A DNA stretch of 64,000 nucleotides, from positions 3,886,062-3,950,061 of the forward strand of contig OY755241.1 of NCBI GenBank assembly GCA_963576725.1, given 5' to 3'. Both the position numbers and the translations under genes were made by a program. The stretch comes from Azorinus chamasolen (lineage: Eukaryota > Mollusca > Bivalvia > Cardiida > Solecurtidae). Shown here piece by piece: positions 19,494 through 31,395 of the stretch. The notes under the pieces were generated by a model. That model was not told where the DNA came from. It worked only from the letters and a program-made list of their open reading frames with translations, and did not search any database. The first letter of the stretch is position 1, and the number at the start of each line of letters is the position of its first letter.

Positions 19494-19722
19494 TTAACTC
19501 ATTCTCCCCTAGACTATTTTTGGACCCAGCCTCTTTGAATAAATCTACCGAAAAGGAGCATTAACTAAAGAAAAGTGAAACTTTAGAATTTTGTAGTTTG
19601 AAACCATTGTGATAAATAGAGCATTTGCTCCTATAGGAGCAAATGCTCTATTTATCACAATGGTTTCACAAAATAAAGTTTACATAGGCGCAATAAGGCT
19701 TCAGTAGGAGAGAATGAGTTAA
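19494..19722 (-). mobile_element. T3 MITE, complete, inside a P-type element
   Basis: TTAA 19494-19497 and 19719-19722, perfect hairpin. Flanks (CAATCACCTGC before, AGCGGTCGAG after) are P-type right-end sequence, so T3 inserted in a P element whose left part is gone. Confidence 0.85.
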
Positions 19723-19825
19723 AAGAGACCGATGTTTGTTCATAAAGCGGTCGAGATTCTACTGTTTGCGTGACACCATTCACTGAATATATTTCATATC
19801 TCATGTGATGGAAGTGCTGTTTTTT

Positions 19826-19958
19826 TGAACTCCGATGTCTCTAATTTCAAGGGACCATGCAAATTAGGCTCGAGTCATCCAATTTATAAACTGACCAATG
19901 ATCTCAAGTTCACAGCTTAATGCAGGCCTAAAGTAATGCTGAAAGCTCCTGTGGTTTT
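19826..19958. mobile_element. P2 MITE, left half
   Basis: TGAACTCCGATGTCTCTAAT, CTCGAGTCATCCAATTT and ACAGCTTAATGCAGGCCTAA; it stops just past the palindrome centre GCTCCTGTGG. Confidence 0.65.
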
Positions 19959-20035
19959 CGTTAAAAAACCCTCTCTATTCAACATTTCCCTGTGTGGTTT
20001 TTTCTCGACAAACTCATCAAACTTATTTACACATT

Positions 20036-20237
20036 TAATTATTTAGCTGCTAATGTCGAATCAATGTTAAGCTTTGGAAAACATTTTAGATCCGGCTAAG
20101 ACACCGAGTCACTCGGCATTTCATCAATATCCAAACAATTTTATGCTGTAATTTTCCCTTTTTTTGGAGAAAATGGAATAAAAAAGAAGCAGACGACACA
20201 TTTTGCAGACGACAATGCTTGGCAGCGAACGAGTTAA
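20036..20237 (+). mobile_element. T4 MITE, diverged
   Basis: TTTAGCTGCTAATGTCG left side, GACACCGAGTCACTCGGCAT hairpin centre, and the right end GCAGACGACAATGCTTGGCA followed by AGCGAACGAGTTAA. Confidence 0.75.
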
Positions 20238-20387
20238 ATGACTAGTTTCCTTGACTACAGCTAAGGGCGAAATTAAATCAAGAGTTTTTAACAAAAGATC
20301 TTATTTATATGATAATTTAATTTGGAGAAATAAATAGATGATTCATAGCTCTTGGGATACAAGAGAAACTCTCTATATCAACTCATT
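20238..20387. other. No recognised feature
   Basis: Short AT-rich gap between MITEs; nothing seen. Confidence 0.4.
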
Positions 20388-20625
20388 TACATTTTACTTC
20401 ATAAATACGCCCTTTAACGCCTTTGCAAACAGAGTAACCCAGATCAGACGGCTTCAATAGGAGCCGTCTGATTAGGGTCTGCTCTGTTAGCTTATGGTAT
20501 TATAAAGCTCTGTTTTTACAATTTGCTTACCAGAGCCAAAATGTTTTTTCTTAATATGCCATTATTAGTAATAACCTGATAAATGTTCATTATGTTATTA
20601 TCTCTTGTATGAATATTCATAGAGT
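20388..20625 (+). mobile_element. T2 MITE
   Basis: CATTTACATTTTACTTCATA through GCAAACAGAGTAACCCAGAT; right end ATGAATATTCATAGAGTTAA. Confidence 0.75.
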
Positions 20626-20632
20626 TAAATGT

Positions 20633-20902
20633 TGTCCCTTTACTCTATGAATAGTCATGTTAAAATGATGATGTCATGAATATCAATTAGGATAATTTTT
20701 GAAATGGCATATTAACACGTTAATGTTTTACCAAAACAGAAAGTGTAGAATTAGAATAATATTATCCCATAAGCAAACAGAGCAGACCCTGATCAGACGA
20801 CTCCTATAGGGTATAAATATCTCCTCCTATAGGAGCCGTCTGATCAGGTCTTCTATGTTTGCAAACGGCATAGAAAGGCGTATTTATGGAGTAAAGGGTT
20901 AA
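20633..20902 (-). mobile_element. T2 MITE with duplicated palindrome centre
   Basis: It faces the previous copy tail to tail. The centre reads CTCCTATAGGGTATAAATAT then CTCCTCCTATAGGAG, a local duplication. Right TTAA 20899-20902. Confidence 0.8.
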
Positions 20903-20924
20903 AGAATAAGTATTGATGTCATAT

Positions 20925-21275
20925 ACTGCAGACAGTTGCTTAATGCAGAACGATAAAAAATACAGAAGTCTGCTAAGGGAGTCTTGTGCATCCATTTTAT
21001 GTAAGTTTTGTTCTGCATTAATTAACCCTTTCCCTCATATTTGACGACTTTTGACGACTCTGTAAAAGTCACTTTGTGAGACCATTGTGATAAATAGAGC
21101 ATTTGCTCCTATAGAGCAAATGCTCTATTCATCACTGGTTTCAAGCTACAAAAATCTAAAATTTTCCTTTTCTCTAATTAATGCTCCTTTTCGGTAGATT
21201 AATTCAAAGAGGTTGTATCTAAAAATAGCCTATGCGGTAATGGGTTATGCTACAGTCTGATTAACACCTTACCTT
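20925..21275. mobile_element. P-type MITE relic hosting T3
   Basis: GTTGCTTAATGCAGAACG and GTTTTGTTCTGCATTAA form the arms; T3 then follows at that GCATTAA. Confidence 0.55.
21022..21247 (+). mobile_element. T3 MITE inside a P element
   Basis: TTAACCCTTTCCCTCATATT; the hairpin centre is shortened to TCCTATAGAGC; right tip GGTAATGGGTTA. Confidence 0.83.
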
Positions 21276-21365
21276 ATAAAAAAACTTCTTATAGAAGCGC
21301 CCTTTTAGTAAGACCTAGATCAGCTGGCTTCTATATAGACCGTCTGAACAGGGTATGTTGTGTGT
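21262..21365 (+). mobile_element. T2 MITE left fragment
   Basis: CACCTTACCTTATAAAAAAA, TTAGTAAGACCTAGATCAGC and GTCTGAACAGGGTATG match T2 with many changes. Confidence 0.45.
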
Positions 21366-21370
21366 ACTCC

Positions 21371-21574
21371 TGAAGTAATATACAGTAGAACCCCTCTAAT
21401 TCGACCGCTTAATGAATAAACATGGTGTTTTTATAAGTAGGTGGTTGCTTAATGCAGGGCAAAAGTAATAAGGAGCTTTCTGCATTACTTTTGTCCTGCA
21501 TTAAGCTATCACCCGCATCTAGCACCTAGAATTATACCTCTTTTAGGTTGTCGCATTAGCGTGGTTTTAATGTA
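21371..21574. mobile_element. P4 MITE, complete
   Basis: TA-CAGTAGAACCCCTCTAATT at the left, GTCGCATTAGCG and TTTTAATGTA at the right. The left arm lacks the ATGCAGAA... segment, so the hairpin is asymmetric. Confidence 0.82.
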
Positions 21575-21662
21575 GTTCGGATTCTAAAGTCAAAGTCAAA
21601 CCCCCATGTTTTCATATATACCATTATAAAAATAAACTGCTGTGATATCACATGACGTGATA

Positions 21663-21781
21663 TACAGTAAAACTCTAGAGGAACTTTCTGCATTACTTTT
21701 GCCTTGCATTAAGCAACCACCTGCTTATAAAGACACCCATGTCGATTCATTAAGTGGTCGCATTAGAGGGGCTCTACTGTA
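21663..21781. mobile_element. P4 MITE, left half deleted
   Basis: The tip TA-CAGTAAAACTC jumps directly to the hairpin centre (TAGAGGAACTTTCTGCATTA), then an intact right half to CTCTACTGTA. Confidence 0.8.
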
Positions 21782-21794
21782 ACAGATCAAATTA

Positions 21795-22010
21795 CAGCAC
21801 AGCACAGCACAGCACAGCACAGCACAACACAGCAGAGAAGAGTATAATGCAGTTTAACTTATTTACGTTATATGAAAGCAGTTCATGTTATATCGTATCA
21901 ATGTCATATCATATCATTATATATTATATCAGTGCAACTGTGCATGTTATTTATGTTATATCAGTTTATGTTATATCAGAGCATTTTATGTTATATCAGA
22001 GCAGTGTTTT
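21795..22010 (+). repeat. AGCAC microsatellite and TTATATCAG repeats
   Basis: (AGCAC)n at 21795-21836, then imperfect TTTATGTTATATCAG repeats at 21880-22003. Confidence 0.8.
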
Positions 22011-22323
22011 GGCTTAATAAGAAGTCCAGTTCCCTTAGGAGACTTCTGACCGGGACCTGTTATGTCTGCTGGTGGATGATGGAAATCTTGTTCTGGTGTT
22101 TCTGTCATGGTCAAATAATCATGTGTCCATGCGTCAGTATAAGATTTATCTGATTTATATTCATGATGTCACTGTTACTGACACGGATTTTCGGTACCAG
22201 CTGCCAGGTAAACTTTTAATTATAAGTTCTATGCGGCAATATTATAGTATTGAATACTAAATAGTCGAAACTGATAAAAACTAACCACAGGTGGGACTAA
22301 TTCTACTCGTCTTGTAACCCGGG
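22011..22323. other. Unassigned, traces of T2
   Basis: AAGTCCAG...GACCGGGAC near 22021 and TATATTCATGATGTCA near 22154 suggest a badly decayed T2. Confidence 0.3.
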
Positions 22324-22771
22324 TTTAACCCTTTCGCTGATGAATATTCGTGTACGAACTGATAACAACGTACATAATCAACTAGTCGACCTTTTGTAAT
22401 GGCTACAAGAAATGTTGGCCATGACAGGTAAAGCATAACCTGTAGTATCAGATCTATATTACAGTAAAACTTCTCTGTAGCCGCCATCAAATTACATCAA
22501 GTATTTTGTGTTAAAGACAGGTGGATGCTTAAAGCAAGGTGAAAGTAAAACAGAGCGTTCTGTTTTACTTTCACCTTGCTTTAAGCTGCCACCTGTCCTA
22601 AATACAAACTAATTAACACAATTTAGTGGCCGTTATAGAGAGGTTTTACTGTATTTCATAAGCAAACATGGATAAGACACCCATAAGACAGGTCCTACAT
22701 GAACGATCTGAGCAGGGTCTGCTCTGTTTGCAAAGGGGTGAAGAAAGGTGACGTTATCAGATAAAGGGTTA
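22324..22771 (-). mobile_element. T2 MITE hosting P1
   Basis: TTAACCCTTTCGCTGATGAA at the left, GATAAAGGGTTAA at the right. P1 (22460-22653) interrupts it at the TA of GATCTATATTA...TTTCATAAGC. Confidence 0.8.
22460..22653. mobile_element. P1 MITE, complete, TA duplication visible
   Basis: Removing the insert and one TA restores the T2 consensus GATCTATATTATTTCATAAG, which shows that P1 elements duplicate TA on insertion. The palindrome centre is shortened (CAGAGCGTTCTG). Confidence 0.88.
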
Positions 22772-22838
22772 AAAACTACCGGCTTTAAACCTTTCGGTGC
22801 CACATTTCTAATTGTCGTCTGCAAACTAATTGTGTTAA

Positions 22839-23895
22839 TACCCCGGGGGCCAGAAAGGGTTACCGTGCACCCCCCGTCTGACTTTTTTTCATGGGTACCA
22901 GGGTGTTTGGTAGGGTCTGCTGAATGGAAATCAAAATTGTACCCAAGAAAAAACTCATTCCTGCTATGGGTTTTTCTACCGTTTCCATGGCAACCCGTGG
23001 TCTTGACAACGGCGGTGGGTAAAGGCTATAATGTAGTATATCTATGCTATTCGGGGCACTAAGAGTTTGAAACTGGTGCCAAACTAAAGATAAGACATTG
23101 GTCTTTAATTCAGAATATGTTTTTGTTAATTACCTCATTTGCATAATCATGAATATTAATGAGAAACCCGAAAAATGAAGGAAAAATGACTAGAAGATGG
23201 TAAAAACTAGATCTGAAATCACATGTGATGGTCCAAATACACCCAAATATGTTTTAATACATAAAACACCCCCAAGGAGTGTATTATTTAAAACAAAATC
23301 GTGTCTCTGTGGCTTTTATGCATTTTTATTGCGTTTTTGAGTATCCATAGCAGAGGTACGTCCGGGTAGCATAAGGGCATAGAAAAGATAGCATTATATC
23401 TCAAGGCCTTCGAGAGCTGGTAGCTGACAATATCAACTTGTTACCAAACATAAAATAAATACACTGGTAAATGATTTAAGATATATTGTAGTTAATAAGT
23501 TCATTAGCATATTCATGAATATTAATGAGAGACCCCTAAAATTAGAGAAAAAGACAGGGAAATGGTGAAAACTAGAACTGAAATCACCTGTAATGCTACA
23601 AATCGATGGAGATATGTTCTTATACATAAAACCATCTCATTGAGAGTAATCTAGCTGATGCTATGTAAAAACGTGTCTCTAAGGGTCATCTGCATTTTAG
23701 AGTTTCCATAGCAAATGTACGTCCGGACAGCGTCGACGCATAGAGAAGGTAAAACCGTTATATCACAGGGCATTGGGCCGCTGGGAGCTAACATTATCAA
23801 CATGTTACCAAATATAATTATAAGAAATACAATGGTCTTTGATTAAGAATATCATGTTGTTAATCAGTTCATTAGCATATTCATGAATATTAATG
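22839..23895 (+). repeat. Left arm of the foldback element, tandem ~367-bp units
   Basis: CATT(A/T)GCATA(T/A)TCATGAAT recurs at 23135, 23502 and 23870 (periods 367 and 368). CATAGCAGAGGTACGTCCGG and CATAGCAAATGTACGTCCGG mark the same point in successive units. The outermost unit is the most diverged (CCATGGCAACCCGTGG). Confidence 0.85.
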
Positions 23896-26800
23896 CTTAA
23901 ATCAAACAAAAAGAAGGGACATGATTTAAAAATGGTAGAACGAATTTTAAACCATCCGGTTTGGTCAAAGTATATCGAAATAATCCAACCGCTTTCAAAT
24001 TAATTATGATTTAATTATGGTTTTATATCAAACGATGGTGTCTGTATCCGTTATTTTCTTTATACGGGCATGATTGTACACCTTTCATAAAATCTGCTTA
24101 CTTTTATATTCATAAAAATGAGTAGGGTATCACAAAACGTGAAATAATTTACCCAATGTCTGACTTAAGCAAATATTAAGATAATTGACTCCAAAATTTA
24201 AACTTACTAAGTGAACTAAACGGAGTATGTGTAGGCTGATGTCTCGGCCTTTGTAATGACGTGTAAATTACCAGTATTGATGAGGATATCTAAAAGTAAT
24301 TTAACATGATTTGTAAAGTAGAAATGAAACAAGGCTTTTTAAATGGTGTATTTCGTAACATAAAAGTGGCTGATGCTTTTGATGCATACATGTATTTACA
24401 AACAAAAGCATACATGTATTTACGAACCATTATATCAGCGTTGTTTTCAGCACATGTACAACACGTCAGTGCATGCTGTAGATGTATAGCTAGACTTTTA
24501 GAAACAATACATTTCACATTACTAAAATAAGATTCATGGCAAAACATGCATGAAACATTATCATGTCAAATTCAATAAATACTGATGATAACACAAGAAA
24601 CGGAAAACCCATCCCTCATTTCGATTCTGCTCCTCAATGTTAAGAATGTTTCTACGTGTTTAAGCAGTAGACCTTTCTGTGTGATATATTTAACTATCAT
24701 CACATCTGTATTAATCGTAATGTAAGTTTAGATCGAATAATAATCCTCAAAGAGCCCCTATTCACTTCTTCATATTCTTCATCTGCTTCAAGAGCCTTCT
24801 CCAGAATACTTCCACAATTCATCCTCAATCCATTATTGAACCAGAGAAAGTAGTAAGTCATCGCACCCGGTTTTCTCTGTATCCGCTCACCTCTTTCTGG
24901 TGTATCAAATTAGCCTAAAGTTGTAATGAGCGTTAATTAACGCAACCAACTTTCTACAAGGTGGCAATGATCGATGTCAACCTCGCGCTCAATATCGTTT
25001 GTATTGTGTGTCCAAGAATCTGTTCAAAATGAAGATGACTTTCTCAGGGCAGATGTAAGAGATAAAGTCGCTAAAGAAGCTTTTATAAACAACAGGCTGG
25101 AAACTCACGCCCGGTTCCTTGAGTTGTTAAAGACTGATTTGAAGACAATGGCAGGTTCGGTGTTAGTATACTGGCAGCACGGACATAGTTGAGTGCAATT
25201 ACTAAATCAGTCATAAGGGTCATATGTGGATATCGATCTTCGGGATCTCATGAAACACCAGTTTTGTTCAGCATTGGTAATGCTGGAGGTTGTTTAGCAA
25301 AATACTATACGTCAAATGAGCTGAATACCTAATAGAAGAGGTAGACATGACAAACACAAGATGAGAAACACATTGTAAAAGAAGTCAGAAATGTTTTATT
25401 TCATTCAGTGCGAGACATTCCATGCATCTTCAAACAAATATCTGAAAGACTTTTCAACATGACGCCTGAAAGTATTCATGTAAGATATGTATCAGGAAAA
25501 CTTAAAAACATATGGAGAGAATGAGGAAATGGGGGTTCAGAAAAGCTGCTAGTGTAAGGGGAGGATACAAAGAAACCTGCTGACTGGAAGGTTTTTTGAT
25601 GAACGATGACAACATGAGGCAACGTGTTCAAGTAAAACAACAAGAAGTAAAGTACCTAGTTATAGTCTACTTTCAGTCCAAAAGACCGCTCAGTCGACTG
25701 TACATGTACTCCCCTGGTCATTGAGTCATTTGCCTACAATATTGAGCATTGCTAACATATGACGCAATCATGCAGCCGCAGTACCGGCTAGTAACCCTCA
25801 CAGGTACCCACTTTAATCCCCGGGTGGAGAGGAGGTGCGGGTAGGAGACACTGAAAAGCGTCTCTGAAATGTCCGGGTGGGACAGGGATTTGAACCCCGG
25901 ACCTGCGGACCGGCAGTCAAGTGTGTTACCACTATACCACCACACCACACACAAGTAATTTGTCAAGCATAAAGTAAAACTGTTTTGAAGTCGGCACAAG
26001 AAGAAACTGATATCAGGTTTTAGCCAGAGAACAAGACTGCACAACTGTTCAAGTAAGAACGCCAGCCAACAACATTTTCATACTGTTTGATTACGCTGAC
26101 AGCTTCTAATGTGAGGATGCTATTTTGGGTCTTCATGCTTACTGTGAGTCTACAAGTACATTTAAGGAAAACGGATATGTATCACCAAATAACAACTCCT
26201 GGAAAGAGACCGAGATTCGTAACTCCACTAGTAAGTTTTGTAAATTTGGGATGTTTAAGCTGATCTAATTGGTGAATAAGACTCGTTCACAGCCACAATG
26301 TGCGCTGAATTGAAACTGCTGCTAAGGAGATGCGCGAAGATAAGCCAATTAATGATTTGCATAACATTGACATGGGATCTTTGCCACCACGTAGATTTGC
26401 TTAGTCCGACACATTTAATGGGTCATCAATCAGGTGCGAATTTGGACGAGCTCACATATAGCCTATCCAGTAATACCCCAGCCTCAGAAGCACATGACTG
26501 GAGCCATGTCAATGTGGATCTTGGACCATTCCATTATGAGTCTGCGAGTACTTGCCTCCACAAGTCATGGTAGACATTCTGTAATTTGAAGCACATATAG
26601 AGAAGATGAAAAATGGGGATCTTTGAAGACACTGGTTATCATTGGGACTAAACTTGCATTATAATGCATACAGATATGGTGATGAATTTGTGTATCACAC
26701 AGAAATGTCTTTTTCTGTAAACCGGTTGAGACATTCTTTACAGTATTCATGGACAGAATGTTTTGTACACATATTAAGGCGACAATGATATAATGATTTG

Positions 26801-27825
26801 TAAATATGCCGACTAATACATGCTTCGATTAGTTCAAATGTAATTGTATGTCACCAGTTAAACACCTATAAGCCACGATTTCTCTCTGTTACTATTCTAA
26901 TTCAACTTTACAGACCTCGTTTCATTGCATTTTCAGCTGGTAGATTGTAGTGTACAAATAATCTGAAAATGGGTGATCCTTCGAAAGCAAAAGTAGAAAT
27001 GCGAAAAGAGAAAATTGCAGACTCGGTTTTGTTGAGTCTGTTCATGAGTAATAATTAAAAGTGCAACACTACTCACGCCCCCTAGCACCGGCTTAAGCAG
27101 TATTCAATTTTCAAAACTAATAACATCAAAACTTATGATCCCGAAGGACCAGAAAATATAACAACACTGAGAATGAAGTACGGGGCGACTTTTTACGGCC
27201 GCCACACAAGCACTTAACACCTGCTGTTGTGAAGTACATACAAGCCATTAGATAAGCATCTCCTCAAAAGTTGATATTTTTGATAGAAATATCTTTTTCA
27301 ATCACCATAACTGTGATGTACTGGTGAGGATAACGTAAACGAAATATGTATACAATTCATATGAGCCGAGACACAAGCCTACCCATGGTAATATTAGTTT
27401 AGTTAATATGTTTAAATTCTTGATTCAATATTTTGTTCTTTGGTCAAGTCATAATACAGCCTAAATCATTTCAAATCATGTCATGGCCGTTTGTGATACC
27501 CAAATCATTATTTATAAATAAGCAAGTAAGCAGAACGATTTAGATAAATCTTAATCCTTCAAGTTTTTTATTTGAACGCGGTTTAAATTTCCATAGTATA
27601 CTTGGAAATTGAAACAGTCTGTTTTTTTGTATTTTAATTGTTAATTTGTTCTCATACCAGAAGGGTTCACACTCGCACCCGTAAACGAAAAAGCAAATAC
27701 CGGATAAAGACATCATCTTTTATATAATGCCAGCTAAATGCACAAAATTGTTTTGGTGTACATGGAGCATAACGGATCTTTAAGAATTTCATTTCTACAC
27801 TTTTTATAATTTTCTTTCTTTTTTT
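23896..27825. other. Interior of the foldback element, no intact gene
   Basis: Short coding-like pieces survive, for example 24974-25192 (+) with LRADVRDKVAKEAFINNRLE and RFLELLKTDLKTMAGS, and about 25411-25520 (+) with IFKQISERLFNMTPESIHVR. They may be transposase relics but I cannot assign a family. A SINE lies at 25646-25949. Confidence 0.4.
25646..25949 (-). mobile_element. tRNA-derived SINE inside the foldback element
   Basis: Same family as 15601-15908: B box GGTTCAAATCC (25886-25896), a GTGGTATAGTGGTAACACAC A-box region, and the CTAACTAGG-type 3' end ACTATAACTAGGTACTTTAC. Confidence 0.8.
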
Positions 27826-28884
27826 CATTAATATTCATGAATATGCTAATGAACTGATTAACAACATGATATTCTAAATCAGAGGACCAATGTATTTCTG
27901 AAATTTATATTTGGTAACATGTTGATAATGTTAGCTCCCAGCTGCCCAAGGCCCTGTGATATAACGTTTGTACCTTCTCTATGCGTCGACGCTGTCCGGA
28001 CGTACATTTGCTATGGAAACTCTAAAATGCAGATGACCCATAGAGACACGTTTTTACATAGCATCAGCTAGATTACTCTCAATGAGATGGTTTTATGTAT
28101 AAGAACATATCTCCATCGATTTGTAGCATTACAGGTGATTTCAGTTCTAGTTTTCACCATTTCCCTGTCTTTTTCTCTAATTTTAGGGGTCTCTCATTAA
28201 TATTCATGAATATGCTAATGAACTTATTAACTACAATATATCTTAAATCAAATACCAGTGTATTTATTTTATGTTTGGTAACAAGTTGATATTGTTTTGC
28301 TACCACCTCTCGAAGGCCTTGAGATATAATGCTATCTTCTCTATGCGCTTACGCTACCCGGACGTACCTCTGCTATGGATACTCAAAAACGCAATAAAAA
28401 TGCAAATAAGCCACAGAGACACGATTTTGTTTTAAATAATACACTCCATGGGGGTGTTTTATGTATAAAAACATATTTGGGTGTATTTGGACCATCACAG
28501 GTGATTTCAGATCTAGTTTTTACCATCTTCTAGTCTTTTTTTCTTCATTTTTCGGGTTTCTCATTAATATTCATGATTATGTAAATGTGGTAATTAACAA
28601 AAACATATTCTGAATTAAAGACCAATGTCTTACCTTTAGTTTGGCACCAGTTTCAAACTCTTGGTGCCCCGAATAGCATAGATATACTACATTATAGCAT
28701 TTACCCACCGCCGTTGTCAATACCACTGGTTGCCATGGAAACGGTAGAAAAACCCATAGCAGGAATGAGTTTTTTCTTGGGTACAAGTTTGATTTCCATT
28801 CAGCAGACCCTACCAAACACCCTGGTACCCATGAAAATAAGTCAGACGGGGGGTGCACGGTAACCCTTTCTGGCCCCCGGGGTA
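27826..28884 (-). repeat. Right arm of the foldback element
   Basis: Inverted copy of 22839-23895, with scattered differences (for example GTGTCTCTATGGG against GTGTCTCTAAGGG, both read on the arm strand). The tandem units are in the mirrored order. Confidence 0.85.
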
Positions 28885-29079
28885 TAAATCATTCAGCAAA
28901 ATAAGGAAAAATGAGGCAAATAAATGCAAATTTCAGAGGAATAAAGCACAGATAGAAATGGAGTTTGAGACGAAAAGTGAAGTCCCTGATCAGACGCCGC
29001 CTTTTCAAGGCGGCGTCTGATCTGGGTCTACACTATTTGTTGTGGTGCATTTTTTCGACATCGGCGGTGAAATGGTTAA

Positions 29080-29534
29080 ACTGGTTTGTTTTGATAAATT
29101 GGCCAGTTTTGTTGATACTATAAAAACAGAGACATATTCACCCCCCCCCCCCCGATAAAGAAACACCGTACTGATTTTAAAAGTTGTTTTTCGCGTCTCT
29201 GTGACGTTCTGGTAACAGTTTGTCCCTACTCATAAATCACAGATAATAAAAACACGGAGCACACAATGTCTCTTCGCAATACACTGATAAAGTACGGTTT
29301 TATAAAATTCATCTCTTTCGCCCCATTTCGCTTCCAAATTAGTTTGCGTTCGATCTGGATTCCAGCGGTCTGAAAATGCCATTAAAGTCTCGAATAACTG
29401 GAGAATGTTTGGGATTGAGCTTTTTGTAATGTCAGTGTCGGAGAAGCTTCATCGATTCATTCATCCATAATAATTAAACAGATTTTGTTGACAACGTCAT
29501 TTTTATCACTTATCCCCGTCATTTTCCACCTGAC
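29080..29534. other. No recognised feature; poly-C run
   Basis: A C14 run at about 29141-29154. Nothing else is identified. Confidence 0.4.
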
Positions 29535-29625
29535 AAACATTTGCAAACAGCTTGGATCCAGATGAGACGCCGAGTAACTCGGCGTTTCATCAGGATCCAA
29601 GCTATTTGACACTGTGTCAATAACT
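29535..29625 (+). mobile_element. T4 palindrome fragment
   Basis: CTTGGATCCAGATGAGACGC on the left arm, ACTCGGCGTTTCATCAGGAT on the right; the tips are not seen. The same hairpin variant (AGCTTGG) is at 52375-52440. Confidence 0.7.
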
Positions 29626-29919
29626 TCTCAAAAGCTTAATCGAATCGGGAGATGTCTAAATAGCACCAGGTCTCAATTTAAGCACCCGTTATTGTTTCCA
29701 CATCGGGATAAGGGTCAAGTAAATATTGATTTGGTGTCTAAGAAATTTAGCATACGCGACAAAAACGCAATATTAATAGTAACTATTAATCTTGTCGATA
29801 TAGGGGTGTCGATTTTCAGACGAAAAATGAACAACCCCAAGATAGTAGAAAGTTGTTAATGAACGGGTCGTATTCCAAAAAAAACACCCGTCAAAAATCA
29901 AATTAAAGTCATCGCAAAG

Positions 29920-30130
29920 GTCATTAATCCTTACGCTGCCAATAGAAGTCGTCTGCGGAGATAACCCGTCTGCTTCAAATTTGAAAGTGGACTTTGTTTC
30001 ATGTATTTTGTATACAATTAACCTCATATTTATTTTATATGCCATAATCAGAATGTCTGACAGTTTGGATCCAGATGATACGCCGTGTGACTCGCCATTT
30101 CAGCGTGATCCAAGCTTGTTTGCAACTGTT
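29920..30130. mobile_element. Decayed T4-type pieces
   Basis: TTAATCCTTACGCTGCCAAT with GTCGTCTGCGGAG (29925-29960), then a mutated hairpin ACAGTTTGGATCCAGATGAT (30060). Confidence 0.45.
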
Positions 30131-30154
30131 ACGATCAATTTGTCCTCACCAGTT

Positions 30155-30350
30155 TTAACTCTTTCGCTGCCAAATTCTGTCGTCTGCAAACCTTGTCGTC
30201 TGATACAATTTTTATTTTTCTTCATTTTTGTTCGGTTTTTTTTGTTGTGTGTGTTTTGTTTTTGTTTGTTGTTTTGTTTGTTTAAAAAAAAAAAAAAAAA
30301 AAGAGTCCACAACTTAACAAACTGTTTGGATCTTGATGAGACAGCGATTA
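30155..30350 (-). mobile_element. T4 MITE, truncated, with T-rich and poly-A runs
   Basis: TTAACTCTTTCGCTGCCAAA, GTCGTCTGCAAACC and TGTCGTCTG, then long T-rich sequence and A19 (about 30284-30302), then the arm AAACTGTTTGGATCTTGATG. The far half is missing. Confidence 0.6.
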
Positions 30351-30429
30351 TGAACTCTGCGGTCATTGCCCTAGTTCTAAGACGGAACTTTACACCTGTT
30401 GATTACGCAGATATAATTTTGAATGTCCC

Positions 30430-30898
30430 TTTAGAATAATTCGCAACTGTTTTTATTATAACTTTTTGCACGTAATGTCAAATATGGACATTTGGGTACA
30501 GATGTTACTCGGTGTCTGATCAGGATCCACACTGTATGACACTCTGACCATGGTTACTGAAAATGGAGAATGTCTGATCTAATGATATGTAGCAGACGGT
30601 GTGTTTCTGCAGACGACATTTATTGAGCAAGCAGAAAGTTAACGAAAAATGTTCCAATTACAAATTTTAAAAGAGAGTGGTTGAGAATGATGCCGCTTTG
30701 ACCTCGAAAGCATCATTGAAAAACTTGCATTTTACATGTGTTGCACCTTGTGCATAGAAATACATGTACAATACAATCAAATAAGAAGAGTCAACTCATC
30801 CAGGCATGAACTCTTTCGGTGGGATAATGGGATTCGTCTGCAAAAATAACGACTGTCGCCTGCCGTCGGTTTCATGTTGGAATTTTCTTCAATTTCTT
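30430..30898. other. Scattered T4/T6 relics
   Basis: GATCAGGATCCACACTG near 30518, GCAGACGACA near 30610 and AACTCTTTCGGTGGGATAAT near 30809. Too decayed to bound. Confidence 0.35.
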
Positions 30899-31126
30899 CC
30901 TAACCCATTCTCTCCTACTGGCGCCTTTTTGTGCCTCTGTAAAACTCATTCTTTGAAACCATAGTGATAAATAGAGCATTTGCTCCATAGGATCAAATGC
31001 TGTATTTATCACAGTGGTTTAAAAACTACGCAACTCTAATATTCTTCTTTTGTACTATTAATGCTCCTTTTCGGTTAATTAATTCAAAGAGGCTGGGTCT
31101 AAAAAGTCTAGGAGGGAATGAGTTAA
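30899..31126 (+). mobile_element. T3 MITE
   Basis: CTAACCCATTCTCTCCTACT tip, right GGAGGGAATGAGTTAA (TTAA 31123-31126). The centre is mutated (GCTCCATAGGATC). Confidence 0.83.
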
Positions 31127-31194
31127 AGTGGTAGTCTCTATAATTGTAACAGTGTTTTATCAATGCCTAAAATACATTTATCATTGGTTTATAC

Positions 31195-31372
31195 GTGAGT
31201 GAGTGAGTTGGCTTTTACGGCACTGCGACACTGAATAGGTCATATAGCGCCGATGAATGATGATATGACTTTATGAGGAGGGATCATTTCAGGATGATGA
31301 TTTAGACTAATCTCATTCACTGCAAAGCAGCGCATGGGATCAAAACCACCGACCTGCCTTCCTCTTAGTTAT
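31195..31372 (-). mobile_element. SINE-like repeat with (ACTC)n tail
   Basis: On the - strand it ends GTAAAAGCCAACTCACTCAC. The body contains CAAAGCAGCGCATGG-type sequence and a GTGGTTTTGATCCCATGCGC stretch that may be a decayed B box. Confidence 0.55.
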
Positions 31373-31395
31373 TGGCAGAGAGAATAATCACCGTC

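Larger units (their letters stand above)
22839..28884. mobile_element. Foldback-type element, about 6.05 kb, ~1.06-kb inverted arms
   Basis: The left arm 22839-23895 and right arm 27826-28884 are inverted copies, starting TACCCCGGGGGCCAGAAAGG and ending with its complement. Each arm is built of three tandem units of about 367 bases. Arms made of tandem repeats are the mark of foldback elements (FB in flies; Galileo, a P-superfamily relative). The 3.9-kb interior has no intact transposase. A target duplication is not clear. Confidence 0.8.
22788..29079 (-). mobile_element. T6-like MITE split by the foldback element
   Basis: The left piece 22788-22838 (ACCTTTCGGTGCCAC, GTCGTCTGCAAAC) and right piece 28885-29079 (AAAAGTGAAGTCCCTGATCA, centre GCCGCCTTTTCAAGGCGGC, end ATCGGCGGTGAAATGGTTAA) together make one T6-type element. 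The 6-kb foldback element lies between them. Confidence 0.7.

Noticed and set aside
23433..23627. 64-residue frame repeated at 28095-28289
   Set aside because: Same tandem unit in the two foldback arms, read in an AT-rich frame; no protein features.
22839..28884. Polinton/Maverick-type large DNA transposon
   Set aside because: The arms are tandem-repeat-built and the interior is under 4 kb without polymerase or integrase traces, so foldback fits better.
29981..30439. 152-residue frame with a Phe-rich and Lys-rich stretch
   Set aside because: It crosses T4 MITE relics, a T-rich tract and poly-A; no protein signature.
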